This document shows, piece after piece, positions 52,793 to 61,767 of a stretch of 64,000 bases of DNA. The notes beneath the pieces are model-generated. The model searched no databases and had not been told where the DNA came from. It saw only the letters and a program-made list of their open reading frames with translations. Made by a program: the position numbers and the translations under genes. The stretch is taken from assembly GCF_007858185.1 (NCBI RefSeq), contig NZ_VFES01000012.1:169534-233533 (forward strand), in the 5' to 3' direction. The DNA is from Pseudomonas grimontii (GTDB lineage: Bacteria > Pseudomonadota > Gammaproteobacteria > Pseudomonadales > Pseudomonadaceae). Each line of letters begins with the position of its first letter. The stretch's first letter is position 1.

Positions 52793-52994
52793 CAGGGCTC
52801 ACCTTGGCGGGCTTGCGTCCGCCCTCACCCGCAGCGGAAGGTGCCGGTGCTGGCTCGACCACCAACACTTCCAACTGGTGGCGAAAGCGCTCGGCCACGT
52901 CGTCAGGCAACTCGATCACGCCCCCCGGACCGGTCAGTTTGTCATCTGACCCGCGAAACGAGCCGGATAGCACCGTGTAGGATTTATTCGGCAT
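52785..52994 (-). CDS. Small head-region protein
   Basis: 69 residues: SYTVLSGSFRGSDDKLTGPG followed by GVIELPDDVAERFRHQLEVL and a Pro/Ala/Lys-rich tail. No named family; position suggests a connector or packaging accessory protein. It overlaps both neighbours, so it is translationally coupled. Confidence 0.6.
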   Translation of the reverse strand: MPNKSYTVLSGSFRGSDDKLTGPGGVIELPDDVAERFRHQLEVLVVEPAPAPSAAGEGGRKPAKVSPDA

Positions 52995-53232
52995 TACGCT
53001 CTCCTGCGACCTTGTCCAGTTTCGTCAACCGCTGCCCCAACGCCTTGTCCGGTTCGCCGGGGATCACAATCACTTCCCCGGCTTTGAACTGAACAGGCGA
53101 CACAATGGTGTAGCGGCCCTTCTTGTTTGCGACCGGCTCCAGGTTGTGCGCACGCGCACCGGCCTGGGCCGCATTCAGGATCAGTTCCCCCCCATAAAGG
53201 GTGATCGTCTGTTCCACGCGGTATTTCGGCAT
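52984..53232 (-). CDS. Small head-region protein
   Basis: 82 residues: KYRVEQTITLYGGELILNAA, RAHNLEPVANKKGRYTIVSP, VQFKAGEVIVIPGEPDKALG. Beta-rich with an SH3-like feel. Located directly after the capsid gene in the operon; function unknown, perhaps head completion. Confidence 0.6.
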   Translation of the reverse strand: MPKYRVEQTITLYGGELILNAAQAGARAHNLEPVANKKGRYTIVSPVQFKAGEVIVIPGEPDKALGQRLTKLDKVAGERNAE

Positions 53233-53267
53233 ATCAATGCCCTCAGTGAGGTGTCAGGCCGAAAGGC

Positions 53268-54215
53268 TTACGCCACCAGTTGGTTAAGAACGGCGTACTG
53301 CCAGCGCCCAAAACCCACATTGCGCCAGGTGTCGACGCCGTATTGATGGGCATCGTTGTCGAACTCGAACTCCGAGCCTTCGGCCTTGGCCTTCATGGCC
53401 ACGTCGGTCTCTTGCTGACGGATGAACGCTTTCAATCGACCGTCCGTGCGGAAGGTCACGAACTTGTCGACCCAGGCGTTGAGGCGCACGTTACCCACCA
53501 CGCGGACAACCACGTTGTCCGGCATGACGATCTCGCTGATGTTGGTACCGCGCGGCACGCTGAGCGCCGTCTGCGCAACGCTCAGCAGGTTGAACGGCAC
53601 CATCACCAGAAACTCGCGTGCCAGTTCGTTGATGGGTTCGCCCTGGTCATCCTTGAAGCTGGTCAACTGGGTGACCGACCGGGCAACTGCCTGCTGAAAC
53701 TCCTCAACGCTCGGCCGACTGGGCGTCCCGTGAAGTGTTGCAGGCAGTTCGGAGATGTCGGTGGTGATCTTGTTGGACTGCACGCCGCTCTGACCTTCTT
53801 CGTGGTCGGTATCGAAGAAGTACTGGCCGTCATAGCAGGTCTGGCTTTCACCGTTGAGCAGCAGCACCGACAGCAGTCGAGCCCAGTGCGCGTTGGTGCG
53901 GTCGGCCAGCTCGCCCAGGCGGATGCGCAATTGTCCGGTTTTATCGCGGCGCAGCTCGGTGACCAGCACTTCGAGGGTGGCCTCAAAATGCAGGTTTTCG
54001 ATTTCGAGATCAGCGCTGATAAAGCCCTTGGCGTGGCGACCACCAATCCATTCACGCAAGGTCGGCACCATGCCGATCCATGGATAGGTTTCTTTGGCCT
54101 GGTCGGAGTCGAACAGGTTCGACACGGCGTCCATCCAAGACGAAGCCACATTCTGTTCGAGCAGTTCGTAAAACATGCCGATGATAGCACGACTGGAAAG
54201 TACTTCAGCACCCAT
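53268..54215 (-). CDS. Major capsid protein, Mu gpT-like
   Basis: 315 residues. YPWIGMVPTLREWIGGRHAK near 44, HFEATLEVLVTELRRDKTGQ, and CYDGQYFFDTDHEEGQS near 128 match the Mu-type major head subunit (gpT family), not lambda gpE. FLVMVPFNLLSVAQTAL is in the conserved C-terminal part. It forms the HK97-fold shell. It follows lambda-type protease and decoration genes, so the head module is mosaic. Confidence 0.85.
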   Translation of the reverse strand: MGAEVLSSRAIIGMFYELLEQNVASSWMDAVSNLFDSDQAKETYPWIGMVPTLREWIGGRHAKGFISADLEIENLHFEATLEVLVTELRRDKTGQLRIRLGELADRTNAHWARLLSVLLLNGESQTCYDGQYFFDTDHEEGQSGVQSNKITTDISELPATLHGTPSRPSVEEFQQAVARSVTQLTSFKDDQGEPINELAREFLVMVPFNLLSVAQTALSVPRGTNISEIVMPDNVVVRVVGNVRLNAWVDKFVTFRTDGRLKAFIRQQETDVAMKAKAEGSEFEFDNDAHQYGVDTWRNVGFGRWQYAVLNQLVA

Positions 54216-54278
54216 GGGTGATTCTCCTGAAGAAGGATACGGTCAGAGAAAAGTATTAAAAACGGGTTGAGCGAAGCG

Positions 54279-54713
54279 TCAGGCCGCTACGGGGACGGCC
54301 TGGGCGGTGAACTTGACGATGCCGACGCCGGTGCGCACAAACCGGTGAACATGCCCGATCAGGCTGTTACCGGCGGCGGTGAGCAGAAACGTGCCGCTGT
54401 CGCTGGCATACACCGGCTTACCGATGTCGGTGATCGCCAGTGCAGTGACGGGCAGTTCAACTTTGCCGGCTTCGCGAAGACGCACACGCGCTGCAGCAGC
54501 GGCACCGATTCGATTGTCGACGCCGCGATCGGCGAAGCCCACGAACAGATCGCCTGCCGCCAGAGGTCGCGCAAGGCCGTTGGCCGCGACAATGCCTACC
54601 GCCGAACCTTCGAAAATTTGCACGCCGGCCGCGACCGACAAATCGTTGATGTCCCCGATCTCGTAGGCGCGGGGGGTGTCGAGTGTAAGAGGCATAGGAT
54701 TCTCCAGAGCCAT
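54279..54713 (-). CDS. Head decoration protein (DUF2190/gpD-like)
   Basis: 144 residues. RAYEIGDINDLSVAAGVQIF, FVGFADRGVDNRIGAAAAAR and a beta-rich C-terminus with GKPVYASDSGTFLLTAAGN are typical of DUF2190-like capsid cement proteins. It is placed between protease and capsid genes like lambda gpD. Confidence 0.75.
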   Translation of the reverse strand: MALENPMPLTLDTPRAYEIGDINDLSVAAGVQIFEGSAVGIVAANGLARPLAAGDLFVGFADRGVDNRIGAAAAARVRLREAGKVELPVTALAITDIGKPVYASDSGTFLLTAAGNSLIGHVHRFVRTGVGIVKFTAQAVPVAA

Positions 54714-54737
54714 GGGTGGAAAGGGGTTACCCGGTAC

Positions 54738-55259
54738 TTACTTTTTCAGAACCTTGACCAGGCCCCGCTCGGTGGCCTTGCGGTAGCCGTGATAAGCCTC
54801 GAAGGTGCCAAACTCGGCGCGCAGTTCCTTGTCGCCGTCCCAGGTCGCCTTGGCGCGTTCCTCCAGCGGCGCCTCGGGGTCCTCCTTCACCGCCTCAGGG
54901 GCTGCCGGTGGCGTCAGCACGTTGGGCACTGGCGCAGGCGCCTGGGTGCGAATGTCGGCCAGAGCACCGGCACGTTTGGTTTTTTCGGCGCCGATAACCT
55001 GCGCCGCCGCTTCGGCACCGCTGGTTTTGCCGTCGAACTTGAGCGTGGCGATCAACTCTTCGTGTCCGGGCAGCGCGGCGGCTTCCACCGCCTGGATGCG
55101 TTCGCATTCGGCGCGGGCACCGGCGGCGGCACCAGCGGCGTGCGCGTCATGTTCCAGGCTGGCGAGCAGCTCGGCATGATTCGCGGCCAGGTATTCACGG
55201 TTAATGACGGGTTTGTCTGCAGTTGGAGCGGGTGCGTTACTGTTGGTGGTAGTAGACAT
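54738..55259 (-). CDS. Internal-start capsid scaffold (Nu3-like)
   Basis: The ATG at 55,259 (MSTTTNSNAPAPTADKP) has TGGAGAAAGACCT just upstream, a good ribosome binding site inside the protease gene. It would yield a 173-residue scaffold identical to the C-terminal part of the protease, as Nu3 is to gpC in lambda. Confidence 0.65.
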   Translation of the reverse strand: MSTTTNSNAPAPTADKPVINREYLAANHAELLASLEHDAHAAGAAAGARAECERIQAVEAAALPGHEELIATLKFDGKTSGAEAAAQVIGAEKTKRAGALADIRTQAPAPVPNVLTPPAAPEAVKEDPEAPLEERAKATWDGDKELRAEFGTFEAYHGYRKATERGLVKVLKK

Positions 55260-56102
55260 AGGTCTTTCTCCAGAAGAACTGCTGTTGAACTCGGCGATGA
55301 GTTGTTCAAGGGTGGATTCACGGTCGGCCATGCCCAATGCCACGGCATCGGAGCCAATGCGCATATCGCCCTGGCCGAAGTCGGCCAAAACGGTTTCAAC
55401 ACTGAGGCCTCGGTAATTGGCGACGTCCTCGACAAAGATGTCAGTCAGCCGGTCGACATGGGCCTGCGCCACTGCCCGCCCTGACTCGGTACCGAAGTCA
55501 GGGCGCTTTTTCGGGCTCTGGCTGCTGACAATCTCAAAACTGCCGTCGTCGTCGCTTTTGCGCACCGTCAGCACCGTGCCGATGGAGCCCACTGCGCCGG
55601 TGCGGCTCATGACGATTTCATGGGCTGCTGCAGCTATCCAGTAGCCAGCGCTGGCCGCGTTGCCGGATACATACGCAACCACCCGCTTGGGCGAGGCGCG
55701 GATCATCTGGCCAAATTCAGCGATGCCGCTGGCAATACCACCGGGGGTATCCATCACCAGAATGATGGTGTCGGTGCGCGGATCGTCGACGGCGGTGGTG
55801 AACTCCTTGGCCAGCACATCCAGCGAAGTCGCACCGGACAGCGCCGTAAACAAATTGGCGTAACGAAATACCGGGCCGGTGACGGGCAGCAACGCCACAT
55901 TTCCGCGCTGGGTCACCGCGCGGCTGTTCTGCAGGGGTTTGCCCTGCCTGGCCTCCAAAGCCTCCGGACCTTCATGCTCCCGGCGGGCGATGGCGGTGAT
56001 GGTCTGCAGCATGTCCGGGGTGATGGCCCAGGGCTCGCGTGATACCAGGTCGAACGCCGTCACCCGGCGCACGGGAGGTGCATCGGTTGGTTTGTCGCTC
56101 AT
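54738..56102 (-). CDS. S49-family head maturation protease with fused scaffold
   Basis: 454 residues. The SppA/ClpP-like protease domain occupies about 60-270: VMDTPGGIASGIAEFGQMIR, and the catalytic Ser151 in GNAASAGYW, then RTGAVGSIGTVL. Residues about 285-454 are Ala/Glu-rich with coiled-coil character (EHDAHAAGAAAGARAECERI), the scaffold part. This is the gpC arrangement of lambda; the scaffold can also be made separately from an internal start. Confidence 0.88.
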   Translation of the reverse strand: MSDKPTDAPPVRRVTAFDLVSREPWAITPDMLQTITAIARREHEGPEALEARQGKPLQNSRAVTQRGNVALLPVTGPVFRYANLFTALSGATSLDVLAKEFTTAVDDPRTDTIILVMDTPGGIASGIAEFGQMIRASPKRVVAYVSGNAASAGYWIAAAAHEIVMSRTGAVGSIGTVLTVRKSDDDGSFEIVSSQSPKKRPDFGTESGRAVAQAHVDRLTDIFVEDVANYRGLSVETVLADFGQGDMRIGSDAVALGMADRESTLEQLIAEFNSSSSGERPMSTTTNSNAPAPTADKPVINREYLAANHAELLASLEHDAHAAGAAAGARAECERIQAVEAAALPGHEELIATLKFDGKTSGAEAAAQVIGAEKTKRAGALADIRTQAPAPVPNVLTPPAAPEAVKEDPEAPLEERAKATWDGDKELRAEFGTFEAYHGYRKATERGLVKVLKK

Positions 56103-56104
56103 AG

Positions 56105-57715
56105 TTAGGTCCGTTCAGGAAGATCAGGATTGGCCGCAGGCTCATCCTCGGGGCGAGCCGTTGGTGACACGGATAGGCCGTCATTGCGCCTACGCTTCAC
56201 TTCAAGCGCACGCTGTTCGTGGTTCTCTTCCCAGTCGCTGCCGTCGTAAAGCATGGATTCCTTGGCGAGGGTGCTGACGCCAATATCGATGCGCTTTTCG
56301 GCGGCATTGATGTCTTTGAGCGGATCAACGGTGCCAGGACCATCACCCACCCATAGTGACCCGCTGTACGCATAACGCAGCAACGGGTGGTCGAAAAAAC
56401 CGGGAGCGTCGATGTCTCCCTGTGCCACAGCCTCTTCAAGCCAATGCTCGTAAACGGGCTGGCAGAAATGTTGACCCAGGAAGTCACGGCAACCGCGAAC
56501 GAACTGCCAAGCCTCCATCACCGCAGCACGCGCGGCGGTGTAACTGGCGGTAAAGTGCTTGATCAGCACCTCATACGGCAGCTCCAGGGCCATGCCGATT
56601 TGCCGAAGCATGGCGAGCACGAACGGATCGAATGCCATGTTCGGGCGACCAGGTGATGCGGTATCGATCGACGCACCGTCGTCCAGCTCGGCGACAATGC
56701 CGCCACTGAGCGAGCCGTCCCAACCGCCCTGGTCGCGCCCAGCGGGTTTATCGCCACCCACCGGGGTGTTGCCGGTAACGGCCGATGCCAGAGGGCTCAG
56801 ATTGCCGCCCTGCCCCGGCTTGATGAACACGGCGAAGAACGCAGACACCACCGCCGCTTCCAGCTCGGCATCGGTGTAACGGTCCAACTGCTTGAGCTTT
56901 TCGATCACTGGCGCCAGGTACGGCACGCCGCGTGGCTGGCCCACTCGACGCCGCCGGTACACATGCAGCAGCACGCGACCGCCACGTTCATTGAAGAACG
57001 GGCGGTCATCCCAAACGCGCTCTTTAACGCCCAGCGCCCCCGGGTGGCTGCGCAAAATATGAGCCTTGATCGGCGCCCCATCCGCGTCACGTTCAATGCC
57101 GGCCGTGAGGGCTTCCGTGTCAGCCTTGTTGCTAGGGTTACAAACCCGGTCGGCCTCAATCAGTTGGATGCACGCCGAGTAGTGCTGACCCGGTTGTTCT
57201 TTGTGCGTGAGCAACGTAAAGACGTCACCGCTGCTCAGCACCGACCGCCAGGTCAGGTCCTGCAGGCCATAGAAATTCTGTTCGCGAGTGATGTCGCAGC
57301 TGGTGGTTTCCGCCCAGGACTTGAACAGCGATTCGGTTTTGCGCTGCCACTCCCTGGCCTGGTCTTCGTCCCAGCCCAAAATCGAGCGATTGACCACCGA
57401 CTTAAGCGCCAGGCCGGTGCCGACCGTCTTCGTCGTCACCGTGTTGATCGCACCACCACCGATGGGATTGTTACGTTCAAGGTCTCGGCAGCGTTCGCGA
57501 AGCGTGGGCAAGTCGGGCAGCAGATCTGCTGCCGCACTGCCTGCCGCCGGGGTCCAGGCGCTCAGCGAACGCTTGGCCTTCGACGCGCCGCTGTAGCCGC
57601 CCAAGGCAGTCATGGTCAACCGGGCGTGCATGCGCTTGGCGCCGCGCTCGGGGCTGAGCCAAGTAATTGCCTTATCCAGCAGCGTCGGCTCTGGCACTTT
57701 CGGCGCGCGGCTCAT
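56105..57715 (-). CDS. Portal protein, lambda gpB family
   Basis: 536 residues. RCRDLERNNPIGGGAINTVT near 75, GDVFTLLTHKEQPGQHYSAC, and AARAAVMEAWQFVRGCRDFL near 390 are typical of the lambda-family portal, a dodecameric ring at the DNA-packaging vertex. The C-terminal tail is charged (VKRRRNDGLSVSPTARPEDE). Its start overlaps the stop of the gpW-like gene by 4 bp. Confidence 0.92.
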   Translation of the reverse strand: MSRAPKVPEPTLLDKAITWLSPERGAKRMHARLTMTALGGYSGASKAKRSLSAWTPAAGSAAADLLPDLPTLRERCRDLERNNPIGGGAINTVTTKTVGTGLALKSVVNRSILGWDEDQAREWQRKTESLFKSWAETTSCDITREQNFYGLQDLTWRSVLSSGDVFTLLTHKEQPGQHYSACIQLIEADRVCNPSNKADTEALTAGIERDADGAPIKAHILRSHPGALGVKERVWDDRPFFNERGGRVLLHVYRRRRVGQPRGVPYLAPVIEKLKQLDRYTDAELEAAVVSAFFAVFIKPGQGGNLSPLASAVTGNTPVGGDKPAGRDQGGWDGSLSGGIVAELDDGASIDTASPGRPNMAFDPFVLAMLRQIGMALELPYEVLIKHFTASYTAARAAVMEAWQFVRGCRDFLGQHFCQPVYEHWLEEAVAQGDIDAPGFFDHPLLRYAYSGSLWVGDGPGTVDPLKDINAAEKRIDIGVSTLAKESMLYDGSDWEENHEQRALEVKRRRNDGLSVSPTARPEDEPAANPDLPERT

Positions 57716-57933
57716 CGCGGCGTAATCCCACGCAGAACGATCCCCCGAGTGCGACCGCTCTCCAGGCGATCAACTTGCTGTTGCCAGTAGTCGATCGTCT
57801 TGGTGATTTCGGCAAGGTCGGCGTACTCCAATTGCCGGGTGCCGATGCGATAGCTCTGCTTTTGGCTGACCTTCATGCTCGCATCGAGCCAGGCTTGCAG
57901 CTGGCCCTGCGCTTGTTCCAGGGTGATAGCCAT
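57712..57933 (-). CDS. Head-tail joining protein, gpW-like
   Basis: 73 residues: MAITLEQAQGQLQAWLDASM, QKQSYRIGTRQLEYADLAEI and DYWQQQVDRLES. Size and place between terminase and portal match lambda gpW and the similar DUF6148 proteins. Confidence 0.82.
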   Translation of the reverse strand: MAITLEQAQGQLQAWLDASMKVSQKQSYRIGTRQLEYADLAEITKTIDYWQQQVDRLESGRTRGIVLRGITPR

Positions 57934-57936
57934 GAA

Positions 57937-60066
57937 TTAATTCCTGCGTTGGGAGAGCACGCGCATTGCACTACGGCGCCCAGAAACAACTCTCCCGCCA
58001 GAGGGCGGGAGATTGGGTGGTTCGACGGGTGGTGTCGGTTCCGGACTAGTCCCGTCCGTTTCAGGAGCGGGCCCTGCCTCGGATTGATCCTGTTCGGGTG
58101 GATCAAACAGCGCCCCCTGACGGATCTGTGCATCGAGCCCGGCCCAGTCTTGCTCCCGCATCAAATGCGTTTTCAGGGAGCGGGCCGCGTGCAATGCATA
58201 CGTCTCGCAGTCGGTACCTTCGTTCGGTTGGCCAGACTTTTTCTGCCAGACCTTGCGGTAGTGGTGTAGCCGGCTCGGCGCCTTCACTTCGGCGGTGATC
58301 TGCCGAAAATAATCCGGGCGCACCGTTTTGTAAAAGTGCATCCGACCGGGACCGTTCCCCGTCAACGGCAGCCGCCCCTCAATCCACAGGTCCTTGGCCC
58401 GAGACGTACCAACCATATAGGGGCGTAGGCCGTATTTTGAGGCCTTTTGCTCTTTGTCCGTATCTACACCTTGCCGAGGCGCACTGAAGATCTCCATTCG
58501 TTCATCGGCACGGGTATTGCCACGCTCACTCGCCCCCTTTATCGCCATCACTCCCCTGCGCTGATGCTTACGGCAAAACGCATACGCAGCATCTTGGGTG
58601 ATAGTGCCGTCCGAGGTATCAAGCGAAACTGCCATCACTCTCAGCTTGGCGCCGCAGGCGTGTGGGATCGGCGCAAACAGCAACTTTTCCAGATCAAGCC
58701 ACACACCCTGGTCGGGCAGTACTACCTCGCCGTAAATCTCGCCCCAGTAGATCAGCCAGGATTCCTCACCTCGGCCCCAGGCCCGCATCACCACCGCCAA
58801 CCGGTCGTGTTGAACGTCGACACCGGCGGTGATCACAAGCCCCCCCATGGGCACAAACATTTCCGGGTAGTCCTCCGCTCGCTCAGCCAGTTTATCGGCC
58901 TCAGGCAGATCGGATTTGTACTCGTAGGCACGGCCTTGTTTCTGATTGACGAACTTGATCAACACCGATAGGTCGCCCAGCGATGCGCGGTGTTCTGCGT
59001 TGAGTTTCTCGCGAACAATTTCGGCCAGGTGGGTCCCGGGCAAACATGCGTAGAGTTCGTTGAGTTCAATGAATCCAGCGCGCCCAAAAAAGGGTTTGGT
59101 CGGCACCCAACCGCAGTAAGGATCGCCAGCGTCAATCGCATTGAACACCGTGTTGCGGATGTTTTCTTTTCGCTGGTAATCGTCCCAAATATCGCCACAG
59201 TGCGGGCAGGCGTAGCCAGCCGTTTCCGGATCCGCACGCCCGTAAATCTCGTGGGGCTGTGCCTCCTCTGGAATATCGAGCCACCGAATGTGGGCAAAGT
59301 CCAATACGTGAGCCTGGCCGCAGGCATGGCAGATAATCGGCAGTACCCGGCAGTCGGTAAGCGCCAATCGAGCCTCGGTCTTGCTGGCGCCCTTGATAGC
59401 AGGCGTCCCACCAACCAACATTTTTGAACCGGGATAACGCTTACCGCGCTCCTCCAGCAGGGCGACCGCATCCCCCTGCCCCTTAACGTCATCGCTGGTG
59501 TCGTCCGGTTCTTCCACCACCGACAAGCCAACCGATGACGTGGATTTGACGTTACCGGGAGAGTTCGATGCCACCAATTTGAGAAACCCGCCGGGGAAGT
59601 TCTTGTGGTCCCAGCGGTTGCCCGCAGTGCGGCTGGTATTGACCGGCATCAACTTCGCCACTTTTTTGTTGACGTTGACACCGAAGAAGATCTTTTCGTC
59701 ATGAAAGTTTTTGCCATCTTTTTCCCTGGGAAACAGGATCAAGATCGGGCGCGGCAGGTGCTGGATCACTTTGAAAAGAAAACCGATCAGGAACCATGTC
59801 CAGCCGATCTGTGCGGCCTTCATCAGGTCCACTTCACGGACCTTGGGATCGTCCAGAGCAGCGGCAACACCAAGGAAGTAAGGTGTGTATTGGAAATCAT
59901 AGAGGCCGCGCAACACTGCACCCTCAGCAGGTAAGTGAAATTCGGTACTCAGATACTGCGCCGTCGGGATGTCACGCGGCGGGCTGAACTTCGTCGCTGC
60001 TGCCAACAAGCTGCGCGCCAAGGTTTTGCGCATAGCCTGCAATTCGCTCGAGTGTAGGTCCGACAA
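57937..60066 (-). CDS. Terminase large subunit, GpA family
   Basis: 709 residues. The ATPase part (about 80-330) includes FLIGFLFKVIQHLPRPILIL and FPREKDGKNFHDEKIFF; a Cys pair region ICHACGQAHVLDFAH and ACPHCGDIWDDY forms a zinc-binding insert typical of GpA. The nuclease part carries VITAGVDVQHDRLAVVMRAW with the first metal Asp. It cuts and pumps DNA. Its start lies 95 bp inside the small-subunit gene; a Met 11 codons on is an alternative. Confidence 0.92.
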   Translation of the reverse strand: MSDLHSSELQAMRKTLARSLLAAATKFSPPRDIPTAQYLSTEFHLPAEGAVLRGLYDFQYTPYFLGVAAALDDPKVREVDLMKAAQIGWTWFLIGFLFKVIQHLPRPILILFPREKDGKNFHDEKIFFGVNVNKKVAKLMPVNTSRTAGNRWDHKNFPGGFLKLVASNSPGNVKSTSSVGLSVVEEPDDTSDDVKGQGDAVALLEERGKRYPGSKMLVGGTPAIKGASKTEARLALTDCRVLPIICHACGQAHVLDFAHIRWLDIPEEAQPHEIYGRADPETAGYACPHCGDIWDDYQRKENIRNTVFNAIDAGDPYCGWVPTKPFFGRAGFIELNELYACLPGTHLAEIVREKLNAEHRASLGDLSVLIKFVNQKQGRAYEYKSDLPEADKLAERAEDYPEMFVPMGGLVITAGVDVQHDRLAVVMRAWGRGEESWLIYWGEIYGEVVLPDQGVWLDLEKLLFAPIPHACGAKLRVMAVSLDTSDGTITQDAAYAFCRKHQRRGVMAIKGASERGNTRADERMEIFSAPRQGVDTDKEQKASKYGLRPYMVGTSRAKDLWIEGRLPLTGNGPGRMHFYKTVRPDYFRQITAEVKAPSRLHHYRKVWQKKSGQPNEGTDCETYALHAARSLKTHLMREQDWAGLDAQIRQGALFDPPEQDQSEAGPAPETDGTSPEPTPPVEPPNLPPSGGRVVSGRRSAMRVLSQRRN

Positions 60067-60466
60067 TTTTGTTTACCCCTGCTCGATCTACCGTGACTTT
60101 CAGCACGTTGTCGATGTCCTGTATGAGTCGCTCAATACAGCCCAGATATTCAAGGTTGGCGTAACTGGTCCAGTCGGATAGGACCTGCTCAGCGTCATCT
60201 GCCGGGATCAATACGCGCAACTTTTCGTGATACACCAGCCGCCCGTTTGCCGCCTTCTGCTCAAGGTCATCAATGCGAGCTTTGTTAAGCCGTTCAAGTT
60301 GGCTGCCCCCGCGCCCAGCGGCTTTTTCGCGCAAATCGCGGATATAGGCGGTACGAATATCGGCAAGGCTTACGGCCTGCCAATCCAGGTTCAACCTCTT
60401 GAGTACATCGCGCGCAGCTCGCTCACTCATATCCAGGTGCTCGGCGATTTCAAGTTGGGTCGGCAT
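59972..60466 (-). CDS. Terminase small subunit
   Basis: 164 residues. N-terminal helix-turn-helix MPTQLEIAEHLDMSERAARD and VLKRLNLDWQAVSL, then a coiled-coil segment (RLNKARIDDLEQKAANGRLV). This is the Nu1-type layout that binds cos/pac DNA and hands it to the large subunit. Confidence 0.82.
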   Translation of the reverse strand: MPTQLEIAEHLDMSERAARDVLKRLNLDWQAVSLADIRTAYIRDLREKAAGRGGSQLERLNKARIDDLEQKAANGRLVYHEKLRVLIPADDAEQVLSDWTSYANLEYLGCIERLIQDIDNVLKVTVDRAGVNKIVGPTLERIAGYAQNLGAQLVGSSDEVQPAA

Positions 60467-60673
60467 GGTCTGGTCCTGTTACAGAAGGGGAAGCGGAACC
60501 CCCTATGTCGGGTTGAATCTGCAAAAAAGTCGGGGTTCGAATTACCCCGATGGACCCGCTGCCTGGAAGGACCCATTGATTTTGGGTCGCAGGTCGACCT
60601 GTCAAGCCAAAACCACGACAAATCATTGAAAAATCGCCATTTTTTGAGGAAAAAGGACGAAGCCGACAAGAGG

Positions 60674-61405
60674 TCAGCCTCGCTCCATCTCCCGTGCCAG
60701 GGCACGCCGGAACAGCGGCTCGAACTCGGCCTCGGCGACGCGATTGGCTACCCCGTAGAAGTCAAAGCGTCGCCGATACGTCGGGCGCTTGACGAAGATC
60801 AGGATGGGCCGTGCCCCGTTGCCGATCCGCTGCCAGATACCCAAAGGGCCGGTGCCGTTGCCAGGTCGACCCACGAAATAGTCCGGTGCGTTGCGGTTAC
60901 GGCGCCGGCTGCGCTGAGTGCGGTTGGCCATGAAGCCCGACACCCGCTCAGCTGCTCCGAGTGCGGACAAGATCTGCACGATCTGGCCGCGACTGATATT
61001 GCCGTTGCCATCCATCCTGGCGCGCCGACCAGGGACGGCGTACATGTCAGCTGGCATCAAGCCGTAGTGGATCAGCGCTTTCTCAAATCGCTTATGTGGC
61101 CGGTTGCCACCGTCAATGTGGACCAGCAAATACTTGGACGCGGGCACACCGGAGCTGGCTTCGTCCTTGATCCACACACGGGCAAACAGGCGGCTGGTCG
61201 TGGCACTGCGCTTGAAGACCGAGTTGAGCGTCCACCGTGTGGGCCGATCAAACACTCGCTCCAGCTCGGACTTCTCTGCTGCCTGGACGCGTTCGGCGGT
61301 GAAGGTCAGTGCTTTGGCTGCGGCTATTGGCACCTTCGACTTGCTGAGCCCACGCATCTCCCTGACGATCTTGTCGATGTTGTCGCGCATCTCAAGTCGC
61401 ATCAT
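60674..61405 (-). CDS. Minor tail protein Z-like
   Basis: 243 residues from the ATG at 61,405 with AGAGGG upstream. MRDNIDKIVREMRGLSKSKV, VPIAAAKALTFTAERVQAAE, VFDRPTRWTLNSVFKRSATT and EASSGVPASKYLLVHIDGG resemble lambda gpZ-type tail completion proteins. It stands upstream of terminase, not after the capsid as in lambda, an unusual order. Confidence 0.72.
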   Translation of the reverse strand: MMRLEMRDNIDKIVREMRGLSKSKVPIAAAKALTFTAERVQAAEKSELERVFDRPTRWTLNSVFKRSATTSRLFARVWIKDEASSGVPASKYLLVHIDGGNRPHKRFEKALIHYGLMPADMYAVPGRRARMDGNGNISRGQIVQILSALGAAERVSGFMANRTQRSRRRNRNAPDYFVGRPGNGTGPLGIWQRIGNGARPILIFVKRPTYRRRFDFYGVANRVAEAEFEPLFRRALAREMERG

Positions 61406-61479
61406 GGCAAACGCCCTCTGTCGATGGACCTGAACTAGAATACGCGTGCCAACACCCAATCTGCTCAGGACCTGAAACG

Positions 61480-61668
61480 ATGAAGATAAGTATCAAGTGC
61501 GGCAAGTGTGGCAATGACAAGTTCGAGATGCCGGCTAGGCCCAGCAACGCCACTAAGGTGACCTGCAGCAAGTGCGGCGCTGTCGATACTTACGGTGGGA
61601 TGCTCAAGCGAATTGAGGACAAGGTTGTAAAACACATCAAACGGAAACTCCGGAGTATCCCTAAGTGA
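61480..61668 (+). CDS. Small zinc-ribbon protein (moron-type)
   Basis: 62 residues with two CxxC pairs, KCGKCGNDKFEMPARP and VTCSKCGAVDTYGG, and a basic C-terminus (KHIKRKLRSIPK). CAGGACCTGAAACG precedes the ATG. It runs against the late operon. A minus-strand reading of the same DNA exists but has weaker character. Confidence 0.6.
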   Translation: MKISIKCGKCGNDKFEMPARPSNATKVTCSKCGAVDTYGGMLKRIEDKVVKHIKRKLRSIPK

Positions 61669-61767
61669 CCTCAAAACCTCGACGAGCAGATCAAACGCAT
61701 CTCCCTTATCGGGGGGGCTTTCCACAATGTGTAAATCAATCCCCATACAATCCTCCAGTGCGTCGAT

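Noticed and set aside
54267..55484. 405-codon plus-strand frame over the protease and decoration genes
   Set aside because: Antisense shadow with Gly-rich low-complexity sequence; the minus strand carries the recognisable phage genes.
60227..61438. 403-codon plus-strand frame over the gpZ-like and terminase small-subunit genes
   Set aside because: Spans two real genes and a gap on the opposite strand; no homology features.
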